Positions 1 through 10,051 of a stretch of 64,000 nt of DNA are shown here, piece after piece. The position numbers were made by a program, and so were the translations under genes. This stretch comes from Marispirochaeta sp. (GTDB lineage: Bacteria > Spirochaetota > Spirochaetia > JC444 > Marispirochaetaceae), in NCBI RefSeq assembly GCF_963668165.1, contig NZ_OY764209.1, positions 1,054,001 to 1,118,000 on the forward strand, written 5' to 3'. The notes beneath the pieces are model-generated. The model saw only the letters and a program-made list of their open reading frames with translations. It did not search any database and was not told the DNA's origin. Position 1 is the stretch's first letter; each line of letters starts with the position of its first letter.

Positions 1-1076
1 CCGATCCAGTGAACACAACAGAACTCGTTGCTGTGCTGGAAAGTGTCGGACTGGGCAGCTTTCAGACAATCAGCGCGGCTTCCATGGAAGAGGCCGAAGC
101 CCATTTTTATGAACAGGATATCTACCTGATAATCGCTGACGAGCGTGTGCCCCAGGCGGTGGAAACCCTGCGGGAAATGAAACAGGACGAGATGTTCGCC
201 CATATCCCGGTATTATTAATCATAGAAAAACGAACAAAAGAACGGATCCAGTCGGCCTTCAGGATGGGCTTTGACACCTGTCTGGCAGTTCAGGAGGTCT
301 CGGTGCTCCTGGCACACCAGTCAATTCCTCTTATCCGCAACCATCTGAACAACGACGACACCATGGAGAAGATATCCGATCTGCAGGAAAAAGCCATTCG
401 GGATTTTATTCTCCTGGATCTCATAAAAGACTACATACCCCGGACGATCTGGAACGTCGCCCGGGAGTACGCCCATGAGCAGCGCATCCGCATACCCGAA
501 GAAGAACGGACCCTGACTATCGTCTTCGGCGACATCAAGGACTTTACGCCCAAGACCCAGAAAATGCAGCCCAAGAATGTTATTCGCTATCTTAACAGCG
601 CCTTTGACGTTGTTTCCCGCCTGGTGTATTCCCATGACGGGGATATCGACAAATACATTGGAGATGCCTTTCTGGCGGTATTCAATGATCCGGTAAGAGC
701 CGTACGTTCCATGCTCACTATTCAGAAAGAATTTGAAGTTCTAAACCGCGAACGTTCTTCCCGGAGCGAAGATGTAATTATCTTCCGGGTGGGCGTCCAC
801 ACCGGCCCTGTGATCCGGGGTAATGTGGGAGGAAGTCAGCGTTTTGACAACACCCTGATCGGAGACACGGTAAATACCGCCGCGCGGCTGGAGAAGATCG
901 CAGAGCCCGGCGGAATCCTGATATCCGAGGCCACCCGTCAGGCCCTGGGGCTTGAGCTGCCGGAAGAGTGCGGACGGCTGGAAAACCTGAAAGGGCGGAC
1001 CGGAAACGAAAAGGTCTGGAGCATCTACGAGCACTTGAAAAACTCCCCCATTGCCCATGAATCTGCTGCTTTGTGA
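1..1076 (+). CDS. Receiver-like domain / class III adenylate-guanylate cyclase (5' partial)
   Basis: The reading frame is open to the left edge, so the gene starts outside the window; the GTG at 9 sits inside what looks like the receiver motif DDPVN. The first ~115 residues resemble a CheY-like receiver domain and a short helical linker follows. A class III cyclase domain fills residues ~160-345. Visible catalytic motifs are FGDIKDFTP (first metal aspartate), DKYIGDAFLAVF (second metal region) and IGDTVNTAARLE (the transition-state Asn-Arg region). It most likely makes cAMP from ATP in response to a phosphorelay; cAMP versus cGMP cannot be settled by eye. The 3' end overlaps the start of rsmE, so the two are probably co-transcribed. 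Confidence 0.88.
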   Translation, partial: DPVNTTELVAVLESVGLGSFQTISAASMEEAEAHFYEQDIYLIIADERVPQAVETLREMKQDEMFAHIPVLLIIEKRTKERIQSAFRMGFDTCLAVQEVSVLLAHQSIPLIRNHLNNDDTMEKISDLQEKAIRDFILLDLIKDYIPRTIWNVAREYAHEQRIRIPEEERTLTIVFGDIKDFTPKTQKMQPKNVIRYLNSAFDVVSRLVYSHDGDIDKYIGDAFLAVFNDPVRAVRSMLTIQKEFEVLNRERSSRSEDVIIFRVGVHTGPVIRGNVGGSQRFDNTLIGDTVNTAARLEKIAEPGGILISEATRQALGLELPEECGRLENLKGRTGNEKVWSIYEHLKNSPIAHESAAL

Positions 1077-1764
1077 ACCCGAAGAGCTGAGTCCTGACGG
1101 CAGAGCCGAAATCAGCGGCCAGCGGGCGGAGCACCTGAGAAAAATACTTAAACTCAATCCGGGAGATTCCGTTACCGCAGGTGTTATTGGCCGGGGAACC
1201 GGTCGGGCTGAAATAGAAGAACTCGGGCCGGGGTATGCCCGTCTAAAGCTGACGATTTCCAATCCGCCGGAATCTCTCTACCCATTAAGCCTTGCCGTCG
1301 GTATGGTCCGTCCCATTCAGACCAGGCGCATCCTTAAAACCGCCGCCGCTTTCGGCATTCAGGAGGTTCTCTTTGTGCCCACCGCCCTTGGGGAAAACTC
1401 CTACCGGGAAGCGAAGATCTGGGGTGAATACCGTAACTTCCTGGTGGAAGGGGCATCCCAGGGAGGGATCTGCTCCCTGCCGGAGGTCATCCGCTATGGC
1501 TCCCTGGAGGAGTTTCTGGAAGGGACGTCCCACCGCGACGGGCGTATTCTCTTTGATCTTGCGGACGTACCTGCCGCCCCCTCCGGGAAAAGTGAGGAAG
1601 CGGTAATATTGATCGGTTCGGAACGGGGATGGACGGAGAAGGAACGCCGCAGGATACTGGATGCGGGCTTTGAGCTCCGTGGTCTCGGCAGGCGTATCCT
1701 GACCACCGAGACCGCCTGCACCGCCGCGACGGCCCTTACGCTGCGGGAGCTGGACCTTTTTTGA
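1057..1764 (+). CDS. rsmE: 16S rRNA m3U1498 methyltransferase RsmE
   Basis: SPOUT-fold methyltransferase that N3-methylates U1498 of 16S rRNA using S-adenosylmethionine. The 235 residues fit the family. The N-terminal PUA-like part contains the AEHLRKILKLNPGD stretch. The C-terminal knot holds VILIGSERGWTEKE and the LGRRILTTETACTAA motif that forms the SAM pocket. The ATG at 1057 is preferred to the TTG at 1051 because MNLLLCEPEEL is a typical N-terminus. It overlaps the cyclase gene by 20 bases. Its last codons overlap, on the other strand, a stray copy of the feoB 3' end (see 1736-1799). Confidence 0.93.
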   Translation: MNLLLCEPEELSPDGRAEISGQRAEHLRKILKLNPGDSVTAGVIGRGTGRAEIEELGPGYARLKLTISNPPESLYPLSLAVGMVRPIQTRRILKTAAAFGIQEVLFVPTALGENSYREAKIWGEYRNFLVEGASQGGICSLPEVIRYGSLEEFLEGTSHRDGRILFDLADVPAAPSGKSEEAVILIGSERGWTEKERRRILDAGFELRGLGRRILTTETACTAATALTLRELDLF

Positions 1765-1799
1765 GCCCCATCAGATAGAGAAAGAGGTAGAGGCCCCCG
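1736..1799 (-). pseudogene. feoB 3'-end fragment (duplicate)
   Basis: Read on the minus strand this stretch encodes GGLYLFLYLMGLKKGPAPAA and a stop, nearly the same as the tail of the intact FeoB at 4808-4870 (GGLYLILCLMGLKKGQAPAA). It overlaps the end of rsmE. The matching junction at 4792-4870 also retains an RsmE-like tail (TAATALMLRELGLF) on the plus strand. The two copies are roughly four-fifths identical by eye, so the duplication is old. It marks the left border of the segment that carries the SNF2 helicase. Confidence 0.75.
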
Positions 1800-1862
1800 A
1801 CTTTGCGCTTACCGCCTTACGATCCTCGATTACTTGCCCTGCCATTTGCTTAAGAGCGTTGC

Positions 1863-4615
1863 TCAAAACCCCGGTAGCTTAAACCGCATCACAACCTCTC
1901 CCGTCTCCCGGTCTATTTCTACGGCTTTATTTGTATCATCTCCGGTGATCGGACGTCCTGTAGCCATCATGGCGAGGCTGTTGAGAAAACTCATGCCCTG
2001 GTTCAGCACCGCCTCCATCTGTTCCGGCCGTATTTGGGCGGGTCCTTCGCTTTGCTTATCGCCCTCCCTTCCGTTTCTCGCAGCCCCCTCCTCCTCGACG
2101 CGGGCTTCCTCCCCGAGGGTCTCTTCAGCGCTGATATCCACCACCCGTTCGGGTTCCCGGAAAATTTCCGGATTCAGGAAATGGGGAGTTTTCTCGTCCA
2201 GTTCCGGCTTTTCCCGTTCCCCCTCGGGGCGTTCATCATTCCTTATCAACGCTGCATCAGCTTCATCCTGCGCTGTCTCATCTCCCTGAAAAAGGGTCCG
2301 CACCTGGTTGACGAAGCGGTTCTTCCGCTCTCGGCTCAGATCCACCTCGATGGCGGTCCCTTCAAGGGCTGCATCAAAGAGCTCCTGCTTGAGATTGATG
2401 CCGGCATACACCTTCTCTTCAATAGAGTTTCTGCTGATCAGATTGATAACGTTGATAGAGCTGCTTTTCTGACCAATCCGATGAATTCGACCGATCCTCT
2501 GGTTCAGTTTGGCCGGATTCCAGGGAAGCTCGAAGTTTATCAGGCAATCGGTGTTCTGCAGGTTCAAGCCCACACCTCCCGCATCAGTGGAGAGGAAAAC
2601 CATGCAGTCCGGATTGGTCCGGAACTCGTCGATCAAGGACTGCCGTTTTTTCACCGGCACCTTTCCGGTGAATTCCACAAAATTGATGCCCAGTTCGGAG
2701 AGCACCTTGCCGATGAGGTAGATCATGGTGGTCCATTCTGAAAAGATGATCACTTTGCGGCGGTTTTCCAGGACCAGGTCCTTCAAAATGGATACCAGTT
2801 CAACCAGTTTCGGGGAGATGTTGGTCTCTTTATCAACCAGGTAGGTGGAATCGCAGATCATCCGCATAGCCAGAAGAATCTGCTGCATCCGCTTTATATC
2901 CATGGGGGTGAGCACTTTCTTATTCATGATACTAAAGAGGCCGGATAGGTAGCCTTGATGCATCTCCTCCTGTTCCGGCGAGAGGTCCAGGTAGTAGTTG
3001 TTCTCGATCTTTTCCGGAAGGTTCTCCAGTACATCCGCTTTCCTGCGGCGAAGCAGGAGGGGAGCTATCTTTTCATGGACCGCATCCAGGTTTCGGTAGC
3101 CCAGAACCCGGTTTTTCCGGGTCGTGCTCAGATTGAAGTGCCGGGCGGCGAAAGCCCAGAGCGGTGTGAGCAGGGTGGGGTCGGAAAATTGTATGATGCT
3201 GTAGAGGTCTTCCAGCTTATTCTCTAAAGGCGTTCCGGTAATAACCAGAGAGTGATTTCTGGGAAGCTGCTGCAGAGCATGGTGGGTTTTCGTTTCGAAA
3301 TTCTTGATCCGCTGCGCTTCGTCGAGGATGACAAAATCCGGACACCACCGGCTCACAGTGGAGATATCTCTTAAAAGAGCCTCGTAGTTGGTGATCTTGA
3401 AGAGGGCGGGATTCTCTTTATAGATCTGCCGCCTCATATCCTTCCTCCCGGAGATAACCACGGCGGACGCATCGGTGAACTTTTCAATCTCCTTCTGCCA
3501 CTGGCTCTTCACCGATGAAGGGCAGACCACCAGGATCTTTTGAAAGCCAAAAATCTCCTTCTTTAATAGGGCAATGCTGATCGCCTGCAGGGTTTTCCCC
3601 AGTCCCATTTCATCGGCGATGATCGCAGCTTTTTTAAAAACCCCGAAGCGAACCCCCTCCTCCTGGTAGGGGTAGAGACAGGTCTTGAGAAAGGAGAGAT
3701 CGATAGTGTGCCCTTTCGCCAGTTTTGCACTCTCCTTCTGCCACAGGTAATCTTCCATCCGTTCGAGAAGATAGCTGTCGAAACAAAGAGGTTCATCTTC
3801 CCCGTCATAGCGGGAGTAGAGTTCATACAAACCCTTCAAACTTTCCCGGGTGTAAACCCCTTTTTCGTTAAACAGCGTTTCCACCCTTTCCCGAACTTCT
3901 TCGTTTTTCAATCCTTCGTAGTAGACCACCGGCCGATGCAGCCGGGAGTTCCATGTGAAATGAACGAAGGGGAAAGGCTCCTTCTGCAAGAGCAGATCAG
4001 GATCCTCTTCCTCCTGTTGTAATTGATTACAGGCGAAGATAAGATGTTTGCAGGTATCCAGATGGTTGCTCGCAAAATCAGGGCAGGAGCAGTGGCCCCT
4101 CTCCTCGGCGAGGTTGTAGACCGTAACGGTATAATCCTTCCCCCGGCTGGTTCTGACTCGATGGAAGCCCTTGATAGTCTCTCCACGGATAAGGCTGAAC
4201 TCCTCCTTCTTCGCCCGATCCCTGCGGCTCTCCAGAGCCAGATCCCTGATTTCTTCCGGGGTCAGGTACTCTTGAGGGATCCCTTCCTCTGTACCTGACC
4301 CATCTCCAAACTCCCTTCCGAACTTCTCTTCCCTCCTCTGCCGTTCGGCGATATCGAGACAGGCAGCTACCACATGCTTACACCCCCCATGGGGATAGGG
4401 ACAGGAGCATTCGCTCTCAATCTCCCCATCTTTTAGATGGATACTAACCTGGTAATTGCCGTAGCTGCCGTCAAAGTGGTAGGTGTAGCGTCCGGCAACG
4501 GAATCGGCTTCGAAGAGGGAGTAGTTACCCAGGGCAAAGAGAGTTTCTCCCCGGGTAAAGATCGCATCGTTCTCGGCAACCGTTTTTTTAAGATGCTATG
4601 AGAAAGGGCGTTCAT
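1863..4615 (-). CDS. SWIM zinc-finger SNF2/RAD54-family helicase, frame broken near N-terminus
   Basis: Swi2/Snf2-type ATPase of the bacterial SWIM-SNF2 class, expected to act on nucleoprotein complexes. The N-terminal part has two SWIM-like CxCx(n)CxH motifs (CSCPYPHGGCKH and CSCPDFASNHLDTCKH). Helicase motifs follow: DEMGLGKTLQAI (Walker A), VILDEAQRIKN (DEAQ box), TGTPLENKLEDL, then FLSTDAGGVGLNLQ and QRIGRIHRIGQ in the C-terminal lobe. Past residue ~650 it is charged and low-complexity. The uninterrupted frame begins only at a GTG at 4373. A good start (ATG at 4615 behind AGGAG) encodes MNALSHSILKK and is joined to it only by a -1 shift at the A7 tract (4583-4589). It lies between duplicated rsmE/feoB ends, which suggests insertion. 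Confidence 0.88.
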
Positions 4616-4807
4616 AAAGGACTCCTGCATGTGGGATGAGGAAACCATACTGGCCTGATCAGCGAGCTGTCAAGGAGGACTGTCCGGTTCCGATGAGTTC
4701 ACCGGCAGGACGATATTTCACGTTTTCCTCGAAAAGGCAGTCAGCGACCGGGAGGCCTGCCACAAGCTCGTGAAGGCGATCGCATACACTTACCGCCGCT
4801 ACCGCCC
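4616..4807. other. Intergenic, right border of inserted segment
   Basis: About 190 bases between the helicase start and the feoB stop. On the plus strand 4700-4800 reads as an open, coding-looking stretch (FLEKAVSDREACHKLVKA) that I cannot assign. It runs into a second copy of the rsmE C-terminal tail (TAATALMLRELGLF and stop, 4792-4836). Confidence 0.4.
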
Positions 4808-7051
4808 TTATGCTGCGGGAGCTTGGCCTTTTTTAAGTCCCATCAGGCAGAGGATCAGGTAGAGACCTCCAAAGAAGAGCAGCGGAACAAGCATCCAGGC
4901 AAGCTGATGACCTTCCGCGACCTGATAAAAGAGGGTGGCAACAATCCAGGCCATAAGGGTGTGGTAGGTAACAAAAAGCAGCGTATATAAGCTTCCGATC
5001 TCCCTGATAACCGTAGCAACGACAGCCAGACAGGGAAAATAGACAAGCACAAAAAGCAGATAAGCATACGCCTGGGCAGCGGTAAAACGGCGCTGCAGCA
5101 GATGAAAACTCCTGGGGTCTTCTTCCTCATCGTCACCGAAACCCAGGGCGCCTGCCGTTCCGGCGGGTATGGAGAGCAGGGCATTACGAATCCCGGCAAG
5201 CAGGAAAAAGCCATCCTCCGAATCCTGACCGTCATCATTTGCCGGGGCAGCATCAAGCTGGGAATAGAGTCCGTTGAGGGTACCCACGATGGATTCCTTG
5301 GCAAAAACACCGGTAAACAGGCCCACCGCCGCAGGCCAGTTATCCCGCTCCACACCCATGGGTCCAAAGACCGGGGTCAGTTTTTTCCCCAGCAAAGCCA
5401 TGACCGATTTCTCGCTGTCCTGGTTTCCGATACTGCCGTCTACACCAAAACTGCTTAAAAAGCCGAGCACCAGAACCGCCAGGATTATAACCTTTCCTGC
5501 CCGGAAGATAAAATCCTTGAGCCGCAGCCACGTGTGCAGCATGATGTGCCTTAAACGGGGAGCGTGATAGGTGGGAAGCTCCATGATCAGGTGACTCGCC
5601 TCCCCGCGGAAAGCAGTAGTTCTGAAGATCAGCCCGGTAAGGACCGCCAGAATAATCCCGATTAAATACAGGGAGAACACAATCAGCCCGGCCTGCTCCC
5701 CGAAAAAAGCCGCAGCAAATAAAGCGTATACCGGCAACCGCGCCCCGCAGGACATAAGGGGAGACATAAAGATGGTCATAATGCGGTCTTTTCTGGAATC
5801 CAGGGTACGGGTGGCAAGAATCGCCGGTACCGTACAGCCAAAGCCCACCAGCATGGGCACAAAGGCCTTTCCCGGAAGACCGATCCAGCGCATAAAGCGG
5901 TCCATAATAAAGGCAGCCCGGGACATGTAGCCCGAGTCTTCAAGCAGGGAGAGCATTAAGAAGAGGAAAAAGATTACCGGAACAAAGGTGGCAACCGTCT
6001 GTATCCCCGCACCGATTCCATCTGCCAGCAAGGCGACCAGAAAATCCGGAGCTCCCACAGACTGCAGCAGCATTCCAAAACCGTCGACAAAGAGTGTGCC
6101 GCTGAGAATGTCAAAGAAATCGATAAAGGCCCCGCCCAGGGAAATGGAGAGCCAGAAGACAAGGTACATGGCAACAGCGAAAAGGGGGACCCCAAGGATC
6201 GGATTCATAACCACCTTGTCGATCCGTTCTGTCATGCTTTCCCGGTTTATGATTTTTGTCACAACCTCGCGCACGACTCCCCGGATCAGTCCATAGCGGG
6301 AGTTGGCAACAACCACGTCGGGACTGTCCCTCAGGATATCCGAGACCCGCCGGATGTCCCCCTCCAGCTCATCCCGGGAAAACCAGCCCGCCCGTAATAC
6401 TTCAGGGGTAACCGTCTCGTCCTCTTCCAGCAGCTTTACCGCGGTCCAGCGGGGTCGCGGGTGCTCCGGATCCGCCTTTTTAATCCGGTCGATTATCGTG
6501 ACCAGCAGGTCCTCGATCTCGTTAGGATACCGTACGAGCTTCGGCGGAACCTCCGGAGGATTATCCAGGGCCCCCCGCACAGCCTGAATAACAGCAGCCA
6601 CGGCCTCCGGTTCTGTGGCGGAAACCTCCAGGGCCGGATACCGCAGATGGGTGCTCAGATGCTTTACATCCACATGTATTCCCTGCTCGCCGGCTAAATC
6701 ATGCATATTCAGAACCAGCAGGCAGGGCACGCCCATCTCCATCAGCTGAGTCGTAAGATAGAGGTTCCGTTCAAGGTTGGTGGAATCCAGGATATTAACA
6801 GCCAGGTCATACTCTCCGGTAAGTAGAAAATTCCTTGCAACCTGTTCGTCTTCGGTTTTTGCCGAAAGACCGTAAATCCCTGGCAGATCCACTATGCGAA
6901 AAGTGTCGCCGCCTTCCCTGCGGACACCTTCTACCAAGTCTACCGTAACACCGGGCCAGTTTCCAATCCGTTGAGAACTGCCGGTAAGAGCGTTAAAAAG
7001 AGTCGTTTTGCCGCTGTTCGGGTTACCAACCAGCGCTACTGTATATTTCAT
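4808..7051 (-). CDS. feoB: Ferrous iron transporter FeoB
   Basis: Inner-membrane Fe(II) permease with a cytoplasmic GTPase domain. The N-terminal G domain has GNPNSGKTTLFNAL (G1), DLPGIYGL (G3) and LNMHD (G4). A helical guanine-dissociation-inhibitor region follows. The C-terminal membrane part has repeated gate segments, including PMLVGFGCTVPAILATRT and MSPLMSCGARLPVYALF; the cysteines in these segments are typical of the family. The 747-residue length is normal. It follows feoA on the same strand with a 41-base gap, so feoAB is an operon read leftwards from the promoter near 7415-7444. Confidence 0.97.
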   Translation of the reverse strand: MKYTVALVGNPNSGKTTLFNALTGSSQRIGNWPGVTVDLVEGVRREGGDTFRIVDLPGIYGLSAKTEDEQVARNFLLTGEYDLAVNILDSTNLERNLYLTTQLMEMGVPCLLVLNMHDLAGEQGIHVDVKHLSTHLRYPALEVSATEPEAVAAVIQAVRGALDNPPEVPPKLVRYPNEIEDLLVTIIDRIKKADPEHPRPRWTAVKLLEEDETVTPEVLRAGWFSRDELEGDIRRVSDILRDSPDVVVANSRYGLIRGVVREVVTKIINRESMTERIDKVVMNPILGVPLFAVAMYLVFWLSISLGGAFIDFFDILSGTLFVDGFGMLLQSVGAPDFLVALLADGIGAGIQTVATFVPVIFFLFLMLSLLEDSGYMSRAAFIMDRFMRWIGLPGKAFVPMLVGFGCTVPAILATRTLDSRKDRIMTIFMSPLMSCGARLPVYALFAAAFFGEQAGLIVFSLYLIGIILAVLTGLIFRTTAFRGEASHLIMELPTYHAPRLRHIMLHTWLRLKDFIFRAGKVIILAVLVLGFLSSFGVDGSIGNQDSEKSVMALLGKKLTPVFGPMGVERDNWPAAVGLFTGVFAKESIVGTLNGLYSQLDAAPANDDGQDSEDGFFLLAGIRNALLSIPAGTAGALGFGDDEEEDPRSFHLLQRRFTAAQAYAYLLFVLVYFPCLAVVATVIREIGSLYTLLFVTYHTLMAWIVATLFYQVAEGHQLAWMLVPLLFFGGLYLILCLMGLKKGQAPAA

Positions 7052-7092
7052 TGTTCACCTGTCCCGAGTAGCTGACTGCGCTCAATTACATC

Positions 7093-7380
7093 CTATTCCG
7101 GCCCGTTTTCCGGGTCCCCTGCAGCGGGGGGGCTGACCAGAATATGCCGGACAATACCATGGCCAAGCATGATCTTTGAGGTCTTTACCATAAGAACATG
7201 GGGCATGCCCCTGCCTCCGCGGATAACCCGGATTCTCTCTCCGGGTACCACACCCAGATCAAGCAGACGTTGCCGCATACCTCTGCCGCCGCGAAAAGCA
7301 CGGATAACCACATCCGTTCCGGGGCGTACATCGGAAAGAGGAATGAGCTGATGGTTCAGGTTATTGATACCGGATTCCAT
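7093..7380 (-). CDS. feoA: Ferrous iron transport accessory protein FeoA
   Basis: Small cytoplasmic SH3-like protein of 95 residues that works with FeoB. It shows the usual pattern of a LSDVRPGTDVVIRAFRGG opening, then MRQRLLDLGVVPGERIRVI and a C-terminal VMVKTSKIMLGHGIVRHILV. It is the first gene of the feoAB operon. Confidence 0.93.
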   Translation of the reverse strand: MESGINNLNHQLIPLSDVRPGTDVVIRAFRGGRGMRQRLLDLGVVPGERIRVIRGGRGMPHVLMVKTSKIMLGHGIVRHILVSPPAAGDPENGPE

Positions 7381-7414
7381 AAATTAGGCCCGCCTATCTA
7401 GATTTGGATATGCT

Positions 7415-7444
7415 ATTATCTCCAATAATACCATACCTTGTCAA
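7415..7444 (-). promoter_or_regulatory. Likely feoAB promoter
   Basis: On the minus strand a perfect TTGACA (7444-7439) is followed after 18 bases by GATAAT (7420-7415), 35 bases before the feoA start. This is a sigma70-type promoter by inspection. A Fur or DtxR operator may overlap it, but I do not see a clear classical box. Confidence 0.55.
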
Positions 7445-7518
7445 TTGTCTTTTATTCCTGTGGTTCTTCCGCTATACTAAAAACTGTAATATTTGTGTGC
7501 AAGGGAGCATAAATTATT

Positions 7519-8691
7519 TTGAATACCTTTCATCCGCAGCGAGCCCTTGGACTGACTGAACGCCGGACGGATTCAGCAGTACAGACACAGCGAAAACATC
7601 TGCTCAGCCTGGATAGTCAATTAATCCAACCCGCCGTCAGTTTTATTCAGGAAGGGCTGGTTATCCTGAACACGGACCTGCAGATCCTCTTTGCCAATCC
7701 AGCGTTTCTTACCCTTGCTCTGGCAGGAACCGAGGAAGAGGTAATCGGCAAGAGGATCGGAGAAGCCATTGACTGCATCAACGCCTCTGCCTCGCCGGGA
7801 GGCTGCGGAACATTCGAAGAGTGTTCGGCCTGCATGGTGCTATCATCCCTGGCAAATACAGATACGCAGCGGCACGATACATCTGCCACGGTCTTCAGAA
7901 AATCAAAAAAGGCCTTCCATCTGCAGGTTACCTCTTCCCGGGTCCATATAGCAGACAAGGAATACATAATCGCCGTACTGCGTCAGGTGAACCAGGAAGA
8001 GCGGAAAACCGCCCTGGAGAGAATCTTCTATCATGACATCCTGAATTTTGCAGGGGGTTTAAAGGGTTTGCTTGAACTTCTTTACAAAAACTACCTTCAG
8101 AAGCAAAGACAGAACGATGCGGAAGAATCCGAAATGGATGATCTGTGGAATATCACCATCCTGACCTCCGCCCGCATCGTAGAAGAGATCCAGACCCAGC
8201 AGGATTTCTCCAAAGCCGAGCGCAACGAGCTTGCACTGAATATCTCGCCCATACATACGGGCAGCTTTTTCCAGGAGCTGCGGAACTGGTTCACCGTCTA
8301 CGAACTCTCCGAAGAGGGGCAGATCCGGCAGGCCGAGGGTTTTGAGGAGCTCGAGTTTGCCAGCGACCCGGTTATCCTGAGGCGGGTCTTTATCAACCTG
8401 ATAAAAAACGCCCTGGAGGCAGCGCCGAGAGGCTCGGCGGTAGTCCTTGATTCCCGGAAAACCTCCTGGGGTGTACTGCTGAGCGTTCAGAACCAGGGAC
8501 TTATGTCAAAAGAGGTTCAGCGCAGCCTGTTCCGGCAGACCTTCAGCACAAAAGGCACAAGCCGGGGATTCGGCAGCTACAGCGTAAAGCTGCTTACCGA
8601 ACAGTACCTGCGGGGGTCGGTGAGTTTTGTATCCGACAATGAACACCAGACAGTTTTTCAGGTAAGGCTTCCATGGACAATCAACTTGTAG
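7519..8691 (+). CDS. PAS-domain sensor histidine kinase
   Basis: Probably cytoplasmic two-component kinase of 390 residues with no obvious membrane segment. A PAS domain lies at ~40-150 (FIQEGLVILNTDLQILFANPAF) and contains a cysteine pair near CGTFEECSAC. The phosphoacceptor helix is likely FYHDILNFAGGLKG. The HATPase domain shows an N-box (NLIKNALEAAPRG) and a glycine-rich TKGTSRGFGSYSVKLL. The start is a TTG at 7519 behind GGGAG; this is the best start visible. It overlaps the next gene by 19 bases. No response regulator is adjacent. The signal sensed is unknown. Confidence 0.82.
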   Translation: MNTFHPQRALGLTERRTDSAVQTQRKHLLSLDSQLIQPAVSFIQEGLVILNTDLQILFANPAFLTLALAGTEEEVIGKRIGEAIDCINASASPGGCGTFEECSACMVLSSLANTDTQRHDTSATVFRKSKKAFHLQVTSSRVHIADKEYIIAVLRQVNQEERKTALERIFYHDILNFAGGLKGLLELLYKNYLQKQRQNDAEESEMDDLWNITILTSARIVEEIQTQQDFSKAERNELALNISPIHTGSFFQELRNWFTVYELSEEGQIRQAEGFEELEFASDPVILRRVFINLIKNALEAAPRGSAVVLDSRKTSWGVLLSVQNQGLMSKEVQRSLFRQTFSTKGTSRGFGSYSVKLLTEQYLRGSVSFVSDNEHQTVFQVRLPWTINL

Positions 8692-9980
8692 TCTCTTTGC
8701 TGGCAGTACCGGCACTCTGGAAAATCGGCCTCTCCCTGGCCCTGATTCTGCTTATTCAGAAATTCACCCGCTCCCTGCTTGCAGGTGTCGTGGCAGGATC
8801 CGTCCTTCTGGCATTCTGGGCCGGGCACAGCCCGGATTCAGCGCTGGAGATAATGCTGAAAAGCACCTTTACCTTTGACGGCATGATGCTGCTGGCGGTT
8901 ATTGTGCTGGTTATTCTGCTCTCCAGCCAAATGGCAAAAAGCGGCATGATGACCGAGCTCGTGGCGGCGGTGCAGAAACGGCTTAACCGCCGCGCCTCGG
9001 TAGCCCTGCTTCCAGCCCTTATAGGCCTTTTACCCATGCCCGGGGGTGCCCTTTTTTCCGCGCCCTTGATAGACGACTGCGACAGGGACAAAGCGGTCCC
9101 GCCCATAGAAAAGACCCGGGCCAACTACTGGTTCCGCCATATATGGGAGTTCTGGTGGCCCCTCTACCCCGGAGTGCTGCTGACCATTGAACTGTCGGGC
9201 CTGCGCATCCGGCAGCTGATGGTCGTAATGTTCCCCCTGACTTTGATTTCCGTTCTTTCCGGATACCTGTTTATTCTGCGCCGGATTCCGAAGGACCATG
9301 CCGTCCATGTTACCGAGGCAGGGCATCATGCCGCCGGGCAGATCCTGCCCCTCTTGAGTCCGGTGCTGATCGTTATAGCAACATACCTGAGCTTCATGGT
9401 TTTTCTGCCCGGCACAGAACATTTGAGCAAATACCTTCCCATGGTCTGCGGCCTTACCCTGGCAGTGGGTTTTGTGCAGTTCCGCCGTCCCCAGAACGTC
9501 AAAACCTGGAAGGAGATGCTGCTCTCCCGCAGGATCCTCTCCATGGTGGCCATTGTGGCGGTAATCCGCATCTACGGAGCCTACATCGAGAACCCCCTTC
9601 CCGACGGCTCATCACTGATCGTGCTGCTCCGCAGCGAGCTTGCCGCCCAGGGGATCCCGGCAGGGCTCCTGATAATCCTTTTACCCTTTATTGCCGCCCT
9701 GACCACAGGCCTTACCATCGGCTTTGTGGGGGCCAGTTTTCCGGTGGTTCTGAGCCTGCTGGGCCCCGAGCCGACGGCCCTTCAGATCATGCAGATCCTG
9801 CCCTTTGCCTACGGCGTTGGATTCATGGGAATGATGCTCTCCCCTGTGCATGTGTGCCTGCTGGTTACCAATGAGCACTTCGGCACCGGCCTGACTGCAA
9901 GCATACGGGCCCTGATTGCACCAGTCGCCTTTACGGCTTTGGGGATTATTGTTGTCGGGGGGCTGTGGTTGCTGGTGTAG
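8673..9980 (+). CDS. DUF401-family polytopic membrane protein
   Basis: Hydrophobic protein of 435 residues with about ten membrane segments. It is recognisable as the DUF401 (TIGR00529) group, distantly related to anion/gluconate-type permeases. The GLLPMPGGALFSAPLIDDC loop is characteristic, and a mirrored TTGLTIGFVGASFPVV occurs in the second half. No substrate is established for the family. Overlap with the sensor kinase suggests translational coupling and a shared role, perhaps sensing and moving the same solute (inference). Confidence 0.8.
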   Translation: MDNQLVVSLLAVPALWKIGLSLALILLIQKFTRSLLAGVVAGSVLLAFWAGHSPDSALEIMLKSTFTFDGMMLLAVIVLVILLSSQMAKSGMMTELVAAVQKRLNRRASVALLPALIGLLPMPGGALFSAPLIDDCDRDKAVPPIEKTRANYWFRHIWEFWWPLYPGVLLTIELSGLRIRQLMVVMFPLTLISVLSGYLFILRRIPKDHAVHVTEAGHHAAGQILPLLSPVLIVIATYLSFMVFLPGTEHLSKYLPMVCGLTLAVGFVQFRRPQNVKTWKEMLLSRRILSMVAIVAVIRIYGAYIENPLPDGSSLIVLLRSELAAQGIPAGLLIILLPFIAALTTGLTIGFVGASFPVVLSLLGPEPTALQIMQILPFAYGVGFMGMMLSPVHVCLLVTNEHFGTGLTASIRALIAPVAFTALGIIVVGGLWLLV

Positions 9981-10051
9981 GGGTGGTAAAATTGCGCAGT
10001 AATGCTGCTTCCGGGTAATGATATGGCAGCATAATCAAATGAGAAATATTT

